Below are positions 43,261-52,427 of a stretch of DNA of 64,000 nt, in pieces. The stretch is from Tardiphaga sp. vice304 (lineage in GTDB: Bacteria > Pseudomonadota > Alphaproteobacteria > Rhizobiales > Xanthobacteraceae): contig NZ_CP041402.1 in assembly GCF_007018905.1 (NCBI RefSeq), positions 2,902,001 through 2,966,000 on the forward strand, written 5' to 3'. Every line of letters begins with the position of its first letter. Positions within the stretch are counted from its first letter, which is position 1. The position numbers and the translations under genes were made by a program. The notes beneath the pieces were generated by a model that was not told where the DNA came from, did no database searches, and worked only from the letters and a program-made list of their open reading frames with translations.

Positions 43261-43736
43261 TGTCGGATACCATGCAGTCCCTCGACCAGCTGTCGTCGCT
43301 GAAGGTGCAGGCACCGGACGCCCCGACCTACGTGAAGAAGATCGACAAGCAGGGCCGTGCCTACTCGACCGGCAAGCGCAAGGATGCGGTCGCCCGCGTC
43401 TGGATCAAGCCGGGCGCCGGCAAGATCATCGTTAACACCCGCGAAGTCGAAGTCTACTTCGCACGCCCCGTTCTGCGCATGTTGATCCAGCAGCCGCTGG
43501 TCGCCGCAGCCCGTGCCGGCCAGTATGACGTGATCTGCACCGTCGCCGGTGGCGGTCTGTCGGGCCAGGCCGGTGCTGTGCGTCACGGCATCTCCAAGGC
43601 GCTGACCTGCTTCGAGCCCGACCTGCGCGGCGTGCTCAAGAAGGGCGGCTTCCTGACGCGCGACTCGCGTGTCGTCGAGCGTAAGAAGTACGGCAAGGCG
43701 AAGGCCCGCAAGTCCTTCCAGTTCTCGAAGCGTTAA
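43260..43736 (+). CDS. rpsI: Ribosomal protein S9
   Basis: 158 aa. 30S subunit protein whose C-terminal tail reaches the P-site tRNA. Conserved: [39 protein letters not shown] and the basic tail [24 protein letters not shown]. The N-terminal extension before the domain (first 35 residues) is normal for alphaproteobacteria. It forms a two-gene operon with rplM. Confidence 0.97.
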   Translation: MSDTMQSLDQLSSLKVQAPDAPTYVKKIDKQGRAYSTGKRKDAVARVWIKPGAGKIIVNTREVEVYFARPVLRMLIQQPLVAAARAGQYDVICTVAGGGLSGQAGAVRHGISKALTCFEPDLRGVLKKGGFLTRDSRVVERKKYGKAKARKSFQFSKR

Positions 43737-43777
43737 TCGCTTCGTCGCATTTGCTGCGAACGCAGCAGAGCCAACAA

Positions 43778-43800
43778 AGGGCGCCTTCGGGCGCTCTTTT
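43778..43800 (+). terminator. Rho-independent terminator of rplM-rpsI
   Basis: An 8-bp stem (AGGGCGCC with GGCGCTCT, one G-T pair) and a TTCG tetraloop, followed by TTTT, about 40 bp after rpsI. Confidence 0.75.
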
Positions 43801-43957
43801 CGTTTCAAATGAACGGTAATTGACGCGATTTTTCGCGAAAATCTTTGCTTCCGTGCAAACGGTTTTCCAATCCGCCCGGCCTATCGTTGACCATGGCGTA
43901 AAATGCCATTCCGCCCGTCTGGGCGGACATCCTGCAACTTCTGCCGGTGGCCATACG

Positions 43958-45205
43958 ATGTCGCTCGACACTTCCACGCTCTATCTCGTCGCGACCTTGG
44001 TCGCCGCCATGCTGGGCGCCATGCTGCTGTTCTTCGGGCGGCAGGAGAAAATTGCGGCGCTGAACTGGTGGGGCGCGGCCTATCTGCTTGGCGCGGCCTC
44101 GGTCGGACTGTGGACCCTGGCCGGCGCGATGCTGGGCGACGTGCTGTCGCTGGCGCTCAACGCCATCGGCTTTGTCGCTTGCGCCATGGTGTGGAACGCG
44201 GCGCGGGTTTTCCACGGTCGCAAGCCGAGCTGGCTCGGTCTCGGCTTCGGCGCCGCGGCCTGGGTCGCCGCCATCCTCACTTTGCCGCCTGAGGCCTCCG
44301 CGCTGCGGATGACGATCGGCGCCGGCATTGTCGCGCTGTACGCCACGCTGACCGCCAGCGAATTGTGGGCCGAGCGCCGCAAGTCGGTGCAGCGGCGCTG
44401 GCCGACGGTGATCGTGCCGTTCCTGCACGGTTTCGTCCTGATGCTGCCGATCCTGATCGGCGACGTCGTGGATTCCGGCACCGGCCATTCCGGCGCCAGC
44501 GTCTGGGCGATGATCTTTGCGATCGAACTGGTGCTCTACGCCGTCGGTACCGTGTTCGTGATCTTCATGCTGGTGTCGGAGCGCGCCGTCACGGTGCACA
44601 AGGTCGCGGCCTCTTGCGATCCGCTGACCGGCATGTTCAACCGCCGCGGCTTCTCGGAGGCCACCGCGCGGATGATCGAGCGTGAGGCCAAGGCGGGCCG
44701 TCCGATCACCGTGATGATCTTCGACATCGACCACTTCAAGTCGATCAACGACCGCTTCGGCCATCCGGCCGGCGACGAGGTGCTCAAACTGTTCGCCAAT
44801 ATCATCACGCAGACGCTGCGCCTCACCGACCTGAGCGGGCGGATTGGCGGTGAGGAGTTCGCAGCGATGCTGCCGTGCAATCTGGAAGAGGCGATGAACG
44901 CGGCCGAACGTGTTCGCGAAGCCTTTGCGACCTGCGGTATCGAGATCGACGACGCGCCGGTGGTAACCACCGTCAGCATCGGTGTCGCCGGCGGGCCGGC
45001 CCATACCGAACTCGACGTGCTGCTGGCGGCGGCGGATACCGCGCTGTACGACGCCAAGCGCGGCGGCCGCAACCGCGTGCAGGCGGCGGAAGAGCAGCAG
45101 CCGGTATCGCTGGAGCAGGGCCGCCGCGCCATCGACGGCCAGACGGCGCCGAAAGCCAGCGTGGTGCGCGGCGGTCTCACTATCGGCACCACGGCGGCGC
45201 GCTAA
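43958..45205 (+). CDS. Membrane-bound diguanylate cyclase (GGDEF)
   Basis: 415 aa from the ATG at 43958. Six hydrophobic helices (about 5-210) form a membrane sensor part with no named domain. The GGDEF domain (about 215-370) has DPLTGMFNRRGFSEA, FDIDHFKSINDRFGHPAGDE, and the active site RIGGEEFAAML, so it should make c-di-GMP. The RxxD-type inhibitory site expected five residues ahead is replaced (LTDLSGRIGGEEF lacks R in place), so product inhibition may be weak. The C-terminal 40 residues look unstructured. Confidence 0.9.
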   Translation: MSLDTSTLYLVATLVAAMLGAMLLFFGRQEKIAALNWWGAAYLLGAASVGLWTLAGAMLGDVLSLALNAIGFVACAMVWNAARVFHGRKPSWLGLGFGAAAWVAAILTLPPEASALRMTIGAGIVALYATLTASELWAERRKSVQRRWPTVIVPFLHGFVLMLPILIGDVVDSGTGHSGASVWAMIFAIELVLYAVGTVFVIFMLVSERAVTVHKVAASCDPLTGMFNRRGFSEATARMIEREAKAGRPITVMIFDIDHFKSINDRFGHPAGDEVLKLFANIITQTLRLTDLSGRIGGEEFAAMLPCNLEEAMNAAERVREAFATCGIEIDDAPVVTTVSIGVAGGPAHTELDVLLAAADTALYDAKRGGRNRVQAAEEQQPVSLEQGRRAIDGQTAPKASVVRGGLTIGTTAAR

Positions 45206-45239
45206 GTCTCCGTTTACGGATTGCTCCCTATATTGATGC

Positions 45240-45476
45240 ATGATCGCATCACGTCCAACCCGTTCCGAACTGGCGCTGCTCTCTCTCGAGGCGGCGGCGG
45301 TGGCAGCACGGTCCAGCTTTGCCTGCATGTTCTCGACCTCGGACGAATATGAGAGCGCGCTGATCCGCGAGCGTCGGGCCCGGGGGCACTACAACGATGC
45401 CGCGCGGCGCTGGCCGACCGTTGCCTTTCTCGGCGGCTGTGTCGCGGTACTAGCTACCGTGCTGCTGGTAGCCTGA
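45240..45476 (+). CDS. Small hypothetical protein with a C-terminal membrane helix
   Basis: 78 aa. The first part is a helix (RSELALLSLEAAAVAARSSF), the middle is charged (SALIRERRARGHYNDAARRW) and the end is one hydrophobic helix (VAFLGGCVAVLATVLLVA). No family recognised. It lies 35 bp after the diguanylate cyclase and may share its transcript. Codon use matches the neighbours. Confidence 0.55.
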   Translation: MIASRPTRSELALLSLEAAAVAARSSFACMFSTSDEYESALIRERRARGHYNDAARRWPTVAFLGGCVAVLATVLLVA

Positions 45477-45539
45477 TCGCGGGCTTCACCGCGATGGCGC
45501 TTTGCGCTACATATGGCGACCTCAACAAAGGCCGTGAAC

Positions 45540-45836
45540 ATGATCACTGAAATCGCACAGATCGACGTCAAGCCGGGCACCGAATCGGCTTTCGAGGCCG
45601 CGGTGGCCAAGGCGCGTCCGCTGTTCCTGCGCGCCAAGGGCGGCCAGGGTTTTGAGCTGCATAAATCGATCGAAAAGCCGCAGCGCTACCGCCTGATGGT
45701 GCAGTGGGCGACGCTGGAGGACCACACGGTCGATTTCCGGGGATCGCCGGACTTCGCCGAATGGCGCGCTCTGGTCGGCGAATTCTTCGCGTCGCCGCCG
45801 GAAGTGGAGCACACCGAGACCGTGCTGACGACCTGA
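45540..45836 (+). CDS. ABM-domain (antibiotic biosynthesis monooxygenase-like) protein
   Basis: 98 aa from the ATG at 45540; a start at 45513 would add 9 residues. The fold is a small ferredoxin-like dimer: MITEIAQIDVKPGTESAFEA, LMVQWATLEDHTVDFRGSPD, FAEWRALVGEFFASPPEVEH. Relatives range from heme or quinone oxygenases to uncharacterised stress proteins. Substrate unknown. Confidence 0.83.
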   Translation: MITEIAQIDVKPGTESAFEAAVAKARPLFLRAKGGQGFELHKSIEKPQRYRLMVQWATLEDHTVDFRGSPDFAEWRALVGEFFASPPEVEHTETVLTT

Positions 45837-45895
45837 GGCCTGAGGCGCTGCAGACCGGCTCGGCATACCTGCTTGATCGTTCGACCTGCCTGGCC

Positions 45896-46306
45896 TTACG
45901 CCTTGATGTCGATCAGCGCCTTGGCCATGCGGTCGTCCGCCTTCATTGTCGCCGCGCCGGCCGCAAAACTGTAGCTGGCGATCAGCTGGCTGATCATCTC
46001 CTGCGACAGGTCGACATTGGGTGCGGCAACCAGACCGCTTGCGTTGGCGAAGGGGGCCTGCGGATCGGAGACCGCGGTGGTAGAGGGTGTCGCCGTCGCA
46101 ACCGACGTCGCGGTGCCGCCGCCGGCGCTGGCGGTCTCGACCACGACCAGCGGTGCATAGGCCCGCGGCGCGCCGGCCGCTACCGCGCCGCTGGCATCGG
46201 GCAGGGTGCCGGTGCTCGCGATATTGGCGACGTTCGAGGCGGACACGGCTAAACGGCGTGTCGCCGCGGTCATGCCGGACAGGGCGATGGTCGAAATGCT
46301 GCTCAT
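45896..46306 (-). CDS. FlgC-like flagellar rod-type protein (orphan)
   Basis: 136 aa. The N-terminus SSISTIALSGMTAATRRLAV and SASNVANIASTGTL is the rod/hook family start (the SANNIANxxT type), and the C-terminus has VDLSQEMISQLIASYSFAAG AATMKADDRMAKALIDIKA, the helix that closes FlgB/FlgC proteins. The middle is a low-complexity Ala/Thr/Val stretch. No other flagellar gene is nearby, so its role in flagella is uncertain. Confidence 0.72.
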   Translation of the reverse strand: MSSISTIALSGMTAATRRLAVSASNVANIASTGTLPDASGAVAAGAPRAYAPLVVVETASAGGGTATSVATATPSTTAVSDPQAPFANASGLVAAPNVDLSQEMISQLIASYSFAAGAATMKADDRMAKALIDIKA

Positions 46307-46427
46307 GGAAATCCGTGGGAGCGATGACCTGGCCGTCACCCTAGGCGCCTGCGATAAGCAAACTTCAACGGCTACCGCGCGATTCCGACGGTCGGAATAA
46401 CGCATCGTTCACCATGTGGCTGGCCGC

Positions 46428-48506
46428 TCAGGCCGCGGCGGCCGATGCCGATCCCTTGGACTCGGGCGGCGCGCGCCCGGTCTTAGCGGCGTCGAGGATC
46501 ATCTGGTTGATGACGTCGCGCGGCATCGGTCTGCCGAACAGGAAGCCTTGCACGCTGTCGCAATTCTCGCCGCGCAAGAATTCCAGCTGACGCGTGGTCT
46601 CGACGCCCTCCGCCAGCACGGGGATATCGAGGCTGCGGCCGAGCAGCATCGTCGCCTTGATGATCGCGGCGGCATGCACGCTGGTCTCGACCGACTGGAT
46701 GAAGCTCTTGTCGATCTTGATCTTGTCGAACGGAAAGGCCTGCAGTGTCGACAGGGAAGAATAGCCCGTGCCGAAATCGTCCATGGCGACGGTGACGCCG
46801 AGCTCCTTCAGCGCCAGCACGACCTGCAGCGCATGCTGGCGGTCCGCGATAATGCCGGTCTCGGTCAGTTCAATTTCCAGACGGTCGGGTGCGAGCCCTG
46901 TTTCGCGCAGCGTTGCGGCGACATGCTTGGCCAGATCGTGATTGAGCTGCGCGGGCGCGACGTTGACCGCCACGCGGAACGGCCGGCTCCAACTCGTCGC
47001 CGTGGCGCATGCGGTTCGCAGAACCCAGTCGCCGATATCGACGATCAGGCCGGTTTCTTCCGCAATCGGTATGAACTGGTCGGGCGGAACCCGACCCTTT
47101 TTGGGATGGTTCCAGCGTAACAGCGCCTCGAAGCCCACGATGTTGCCGGTCATGACGTCGTTCTGGGGTTGATAGTAAAGCTCGAACTCGTCGGCGGCCA
47201 GCGCCCGCTTCAGGTCGATCGCAAGCTCCGCGCGGGTGCGGCTCACTTCGTCCATCGACGCTTCGTAGCTGCAGATCTTGCCCTGGCCCATGCTCTTGGC
47301 GCGGTACATCGCCAGATCGGCCCTCGCGCACAGGACCTCGCCTGACGTGCCGTGTTCGGGAAACAGCGCGATGCCGATGCTGCAACTGACCGACAGGTTG
47401 CGGTGTTCCCATGGAATGGGCGCGAGGACGAGATCGCGCAGCCGGTCGGCAAATTTGACGGCTTCGGCACGGGCGAACACATCGGTCTTGATCGCCACGA
47501 ACTCGTCGCCGCCGATGCGGGCGAGGTATTCTCCATTCTGCAACGCGGCGCCTAGCCTCCGGGCGACGCCGGTCAGAAGGGCATCGCCGGCCGCGTGGCC
47601 ATGCGCATCGTTGACATCCTTGAAGCGGTCGAGATCGATGGCAAGGACAACGACGCGCGCGGTATCGTCGCTGCTTCCGGTGAGCAGGGCAGCCAGGCGC
47701 TGTGCAATGCCGTTGCGGTTCGGAAGTCCCGTGAGCGGATCGTGCAGCGCAAGATGGCGGTAGCTCGCGGTGGCTTCTTGCGCCGCGTGCAGATCGATCG
47801 CATAGGCGGACGTCGCCATGGCCATGATCAGCGTGATGGCGGCGATGACGCTGCCAAGAAGGAAGGTGTCCGACAAAGCCTGCGCGGGGATTTCCGAACC
47901 CGCCATCGGCACCACCGTGACAGCCGCCATGCCGATGAAATGCAGCGTGACGATCGCCAGGATCATGGAAAGCGTGCCGCCATACTTGCAGAAGCGGGTC
48001 ACCGGCCGGCTGATGCGGTTGGTGGCAACAGCGCCGAAGGCCATCGCGCACAGAACCGAAACGGTCACTAGGCCCGGGTTCCACATCAGGATGCCCGGCA
48101 CCTCGAAGGCCATCATGCCGGTATAGTGCATGATGGCAATTCCAGCTCCGAAAATGGCGCCGCCGCCTTCGATGGCGGGCCCCAGCCGGGTGCGGGTGGT
48201 GATGAAGAAACCAAGCCAGGAGAAAGCCACCACGATCGCCAGCGAAAAGAACGTGAGCGTCGGCTCGAATGCCCGCTCGAGCGGCGACCCGTATCCGAGG
48301 ATCGCCGTGAAGTGCGTGGTCCAGACCGTGCCGCCCGCGACAAGCCCGGAGAGGAACAGCAGATTGAGGCGCCGGGCACCGCTATTTCGCCTGACGCGCG
48401 CCAGCAGCCGCATCGACAGCAGCGAGCCAAACATGCACACCAGCAGCGCGGCGATCATGTAACGCGGATCGTGCTGGGCGGGCAGGCATGACAGGGCGTA
48501 GAGCAT
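46428..48506 (-). CDS. MHYT-GGDEF-EAL bifunctional c-di-GMP signalling protein
   Basis: 692 aa. Residues about 1-245 hold seven helices with MHYT sensor repeats (WTTHFTAILGY, MHYTGMMAFE, LHFIGMAAV) thought to bind copper or gases. The GGDEF part has DPLTGLPNRNG, LDRFKDVNDAHGHAAGD and an intact GGDEF in ARIGGDEFVAI. The EAL part has FEALLRWNHP, VAVNVAPAQL, DDFGTGYSSLS and VLAEGVET with the key acids. Both domains look competent to make and break c-di-GMP. The 48507-48845 gap before it shows no gene. Confidence 0.93.
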   Translation of the reverse strand: MLYALSCLPAQHDPRYMIAALLVCMFGSLLSMRLLARVRRNSGARRLNLLFLSGLVAGGTVWTTHFTAILGYGSPLERAFEPTLTFFSLAIVVAFSWLGFFITTRTRLGPAIEGGGAIFGAGIAIMHYTGMMAFEVPGILMWNPGLVTVSVLCAMAFGAVATNRISRPVTRFCKYGGTLSMILAIVTLHFIGMAAVTVVPMAGSEIPAQALSDTFLLGSVIAAITLIMAMATSAYAIDLHAAQEATASYRHLALHDPLTGLPNRNGIAQRLAALLTGSSDDTARVVVLAIDLDRFKDVNDAHGHAAGDALLTGVARRLGAALQNGEYLARIGGDEFVAIKTDVFARAEAVKFADRLRDLVLAPIPWEHRNLSVSCSIGIALFPEHGTSGEVLCARADLAMYRAKSMGQGKICSYEASMDEVSRTRAELAIDLKRALAADEFELYYQPQNDVMTGNIVGFEALLRWNHPKKGRVPPDQFIPIAEETGLIVDIGDWVLRTACATATSWSRPFRVAVNVAPAQLNHDLAKHVAATLRETGLAPDRLEIELTETGIIADRQHALQVVLALKELGVTVAMDDFGTGYSSLSTLQAFPFDKIKIDKSFIQSVETSVHAAAIIKATMLLGRSLDIPVLAEGVETTRQLEFLRGENCDSVQGFLFGRPMPRDVINQMILDAAKTGRAPPESKGSASAAAA

Positions 48507-48845
48507 GGGTCCGGTTTCCTTTCAGCGAGCTACGATCTGAAGCGGCAACCGGGTTGGCACTGATAGAATTTAGATGACTAAATTACTAACGAGCTTCGGA
48601 GGTCGACGGCAGCGTGTCCATACAAGCCTCGTCGGATTAATTCAGCGTGTATCGACGCTGAACCTGCGCGGCGTTGACGTTGAATTTTTTGACAGCCTGA
48701 ACAACTGATGACTGAAAACCGGATCGCGCTTTGCATGACGGCGGCGCGCAATCGGTACTTTTGCAAAGCGACGCCGACAGCAGGTGGTTGTGGCGGCGGT
48801 TCTATGCCGATTTACAAAGTGCGTGATGCTGAAGGGGCGTCGTGA

Positions 48846-50009
48846 TCAGGCAGCCTTGGCAACCGGCTCGGCCCCGCTATCGTCTTCGTCCGCCTCGCGC
48901 AGGAAGTCGATCACCACCTTCATGATCGCCAGCACCGGCAGCGCCAGTGCCAGTCCCCAGACGCCGAAGACGATGCCGAGCATGATCTGGAACGCGAACA
49001 GGGTGGCCGGCGGAATGTCGAGCGCCTGGCGCTGCAGGATCGGCGTCAGCACATAGCTCTCCATGGCATGGACGCCGAGGAACAGCACGAAGGCGCTGGC
49101 CGCGGCGAACCAGCCAGAGGCCAGGCTGGCAAGCACGACGATCAGGCCCGCGAGCAGGGCGCCGACGGTGGGAATGAAGGCGAGCAGCCCGGCCTGAACC
49201 CCGAGGATGAAGGCGCTGGGCACGCCGATCAGCATCAGGCCGATCCAGGTGACGCTGCCGACGGCCAGCATGGTGATCATCTGGGCAATCAGCCAGCGCT
49301 CCAGCGTGCCGCTGATATTATCCACAATGACGGTCATCGGCGCGCGATACTTCTTCGGCGTGAGCGACAGCAGGCCCCTGCGATAGGTGCTCGGCTGGGC
49401 GGCGAAGGCGAGTCCGAGAAACAGCACGATGAAGAAATTTCCGAGCGCGCCGACCGCGCCGAGAATGATCTTAAGCGTCTGGCTGACGATGGCGCCGCCG
49501 CTGGAGGCAAAGGCGCTGGCACTGGGAAGGTTGTTAGTCTTGGCTTCCCCCGGGAAAGCCGGCGCGGGTTTCACGGGTGTCTCCGGCTTCACAGACCCGT
49601 CGGCCTCGCTGGCGAGGCCGCCGAAGTCGAGATAGCTGGTGTCGACTCCGTGCTGCTCGAGGAAGGTCTTGACGTTGACGATCTGCGATTTCAGCGTCGT
49701 GCTCAGCACCTTCGCCTGGTCGGCGATCGTGGAGCCGCCGAGGAACACCACGCCGGCCAGAAGCGCGGTGAGCAGCAGGCAGACGATGGTCAGGCGCAAG
49801 GCGTGCGGGCCGCCCATCACCCTGCCGAACAGTTCGGTCAACGCATTCAGCGCAACACCGAGCAGAATGCCCGCGAAGATCAGAAACAACGTGGCGGAGA
49901 AATACCAGGCGAACACCACGAAGATCGCAAAGGCGACGGTGCTGATGCCGCCGACGGCGATGGCCCAGGCGAGGTCGCTGCGTTTAGTGATGGCGTCTTC
50001 AGGGGGCAC
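48846..50009 (-). CDS. AI-2E family transporter (PerM-like)
   Basis: 387 aa from a GTG at 50009 with GAGGA seven bases upstream; an ATG 30 codons earlier lacks a good site. Eight hydrophobic segments, with a soluble loop (about 120-190) after the third. The family ending FIPTVGALLAGLIVVLASLA and AMESYVLTPILQRQALDIPP is clear. Relatives export AI-2, sodium or other ions; the substrate here cannot be told. Confidence 0.87.
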   Translation of the reverse strand: MPPEDAITKRSDLAWAIAVGGISTVAFAIFVVFAWYFSATLFLIFAGILLGVALNALTELFGRVMGGPHALRLTIVCLLLTALLAGVVFLGGSTIADQAKVLSTTLKSQIVNVKTFLEQHGVDTSYLDFGGLASEADGSVKPETPVKPAPAFPGEAKTNNLPSASAFASSGGAIVSQTLKIILGAVGALGNFFIVLFLGLAFAAQPSTYRRGLLSLTPKKYRAPMTVIVDNISGTLERWLIAQMITMLAVGSVTWIGLMLIGVPSAFILGVQAGLLAFIPTVGALLAGLIVVLASLASGWFAAASAFVLFLGVHAMESYVLTPILQRQALDIPPATLFAFQIMLGIVFGVWGLALALPVLAIMKVVIDFLREADEDDSGAEPVAKAA

Positions 50010-50103
50010 GTTCGATCCTCGCTGCGAATTCACCGCACTCTTTCGGCAAATACCGGCCGGATCAAGCGAAGATCGCGCGTCGCCCGAACCAATTTCCAAA
50101 ACG

Positions 50104-50133
50104 AAAGGGCGCCCCGTTGCCGGGGCGCCCTTT
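50104..50133 (-). terminator. Terminator of glnB-glnA
   Basis: A 13-bp perfect stem (AAAGGGCGCCCCG and its complement) with a TTGC loop starts about 40 bp after the glnA stop. On the minus strand it is followed by CGTTTTGG. The other strand has CCCTTTGCTT, which may also serve. Confidence 0.75.
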
Positions 50134-50171
50134 GCTTCATGCGATAATGTGCGGAAGAGATCCGCGCAATG

Positions 50172-51581
50172 TTACAGCGAGTAGTACATGTCGAATTCGA
50201 CCGGATGCGGGGTCATTTCGTAGCGCATCACTTCGGTCATCTTCAGCTCGATGTAGCTGTCGATGAAGTCGTCGTCGAACACGCCGCCGTTCTTCAGGAA
50301 GCCGCGGTCCTTGTCGAGGTTTTCCAGCGCCTCGCGGAGCGAGCCGCAGACGGTCGGGATCGACTTCAGCTCTTCCTTCGGCAGGTCGTAGAGGTCCTTG
50401 TCCATCGCCGGACCCGGATCGATCTTGTTCTTGATGCCGTCGAGGCCGGCCATCAGCATCGCCGCGAAAGCGAGGTACGGATTGGCCATCGGGTCGGGGA
50501 AGCGGACCTCGACGCGCTTGGCCTTCGGCGACGTGGTGTAGGGGATGCGGCAGGAGGCCGAACGGTTGCGCGCGGAATAGGCGAGCAGCACGGGGGCTTC
50601 ATAGCCGGGGACCAGGCGCTTGTAGGAGTTGGTCGACGGGTTGGTGAAGGCGTTGATCGCCTTGGCGTGCTTGATGATGCCGCCGATGTAGAACAGGCAG
50701 GTCTCCGACAGGTCGGCATACTTGTTGCCGGCGAATACCGGCTTGCCGTCCTTCCAGATCGACTGGTGCACATGCATGCCCGAGCCGTTGTCGCCATAGA
50801 CCGGCTTCGGCATGAAGGTGGCCGTCTTGCCGTAGATGTGCGCGACCTGGTGGATGCAATACTTATAGATCTGCATCTGGTCGGCCATGTGGGTCAGCGT
50901 GTCGAACTTCATGCCGAGTTCGTGCTGGGCGGAAGCAACCTCGTGGTGGTGCTTCTCGACCTTGACGCCCATGCGGGCCATCGCGCCGAGCATTTCCGAG
51001 CGCATGTCCTGCACCGAATCCTGCGGCGGAACCGGGAAGTAGCCGCCCTTGGTGCGGATGCGGTGGCCGAGGTTGCCGCCGTCATATTCGGTGTCGGAGT
51101 TGGTCGGCAGCTCCGACGAATCCAGCTTGAAGCCGGTGTTGTAGGGGCTGGACGAGAAGCGGACGTCGTCGAACACGAAGAATTCGGCTTCCGGGCCGAC
51201 CATCACGGTGTCGCCGATGCCCATCGACTGGACCATCGCTTCGGCCTTGCGGGCGATGCCGCGCGGATCGCGGTTGTAGGGTTCGCCGGTGGAGGGCTCG
51301 AGAATGTCGCAGGTGATGACCATCGTGGTCTCTGCGAAGAACGGATCGATCACGGCGGTCGCCGGGTCGAGCATCAGCATCATGTCGGATTCATTGATCG
51401 CCTTCCAGCCGGCGATCGAGGAACCGTCGAACATCGTGCCTTCGGCGAAGATGTCTTCGTCGATCATCGAGACGTCGAAGGTGACGTGCTGCCACTTGCC
51501 GCGGGGGTCGGTGAAGCGCAGGTCGACGTATTTGACGTCATTGTCCTTGATGGACTGCAGGACTTCTTTGGCGGTCGTCAT
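50172..51581 (-). CDS. glnA: Glutamine synthetase, type I
   Basis: 469 aa, dodecameric GSI. It makes glutamine from glutamate, ammonia and ATP. Visible are [32 protein letters not shown], the metal and ATP site [27 protein letters not shown], and the adenylylation loop KDLYDLP with Tyr398, so activity should be tuned by GlnE. glnB lies 107 bp upstream on the same strand; both are probably transcribed together from the promoters upstream of glnB. Confidence 0.97.
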   Translation of the reverse strand: MTTAKEVLQSIKDNDVKYVDLRFTDPRGKWQHVTFDVSMIDEDIFAEGTMFDGSSIAGWKAINESDMMLMLDPATAVIDPFFAETTMVITCDILEPSTGEPYNRDPRGIARKAEAMVQSMGIGDTVMVGPEAEFFVFDDVRFSSSPYNTGFKLDSSELPTNSDTEYDGGNLGHRIRTKGGYFPVPPQDSVQDMRSEMLGAMARMGVKVEKHHHEVASAQHELGMKFDTLTHMADQMQIYKYCIHQVAHIYGKTATFMPKPVYGDNGSGMHVHQSIWKDGKPVFAGNKYADLSETCLFYIGGIIKHAKAINAFTNPSTNSYKRLVPGYEAPVLLAYSARNRSASCRIPYTTSPKAKRVEVRFPDPMANPYLAFAAMLMAGLDGIKNKIDPGPAMDKDLYDLPKEELKSIPTVCGSLREALENLDKDRGFLKNGGVFDDDFIDSYIELKMTEVMRYEMTPHPVEFDMYYSL

Positions 51582-51688
51582 GAATACCCTCTTTGGCTGG
51601 TCGTCGGAACGCGGCCGCGCGGCGGCGGCCGGCTATCTCTAGCCGTTCCGGAGTGCTTTCGATAGCCTCAGAAGTTGCGAACGCAGGC

Positions 51689-52072
<384 letters not shown>

Positions 52073-52221
52073 TTACATTGCGCCTATCGCGCAGACTGAT
52101 CGATACCCTGTTGTGGGCATTATTAGGCTGTCCCCATGTCGCTCCCATCGAAGCGGGGAATCACAGGCGGTCAGCCACCCCTCCATCGCCTACAGGTGAC
52201 GGTCAGAAGCAGGCTCGTAAA

Positions 52222-52237
52222 AGCAGGGTCCATGCCA
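52222..52237 (-). promoter_or_regulatory. Sigma-54 (-24/-12) promoter for glnB-glnA
   Basis: On the minus strand TGGCATGGACCCTGCT fits the -24/-12 pattern TGGCAC-N5-TTGC, with the invariant GG and GC ten bases apart. It lies about 195 bp before glnB, and an NtrC-type box lies about 110 bp further upstream. Confidence 0.5.
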
Positions 52238-52332
52238 ACTGACGAGGCAGTCTAACTTTCGAGCATTATCAGGTCATTACAAGGCTACCCCCGTGACCGA
52301 CCAGTCGGCGCGGCGGTTTTTTAGCATGCTAT

Positions 52333-52359
52333 TTGTGCAGACTGCACAATCAGAGTGCA
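52333..52359. promoter_or_regulatory. NtrC-type enhancer box
   Basis: TGCAC-N7-GTGCA (52343-52359) is the textbook NtrC spacing. It overlaps a 17-bp palindrome TTGTGCAGACTGCACAA (52333-52349), perhaps a second half-turn site. Its distance to the sigma-54 box is right for an enhancer of the glnB promoter. It lies in the 52028-52427 gap, which shows no gene. Confidence 0.5.
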
Positions 52360-52427
52360 AATATACGTTAGCTGGATCGCCAGAGCGACCCGGCCATTGC
52401 CTCCCGATGAGGCGTAGAGGAAACGAC

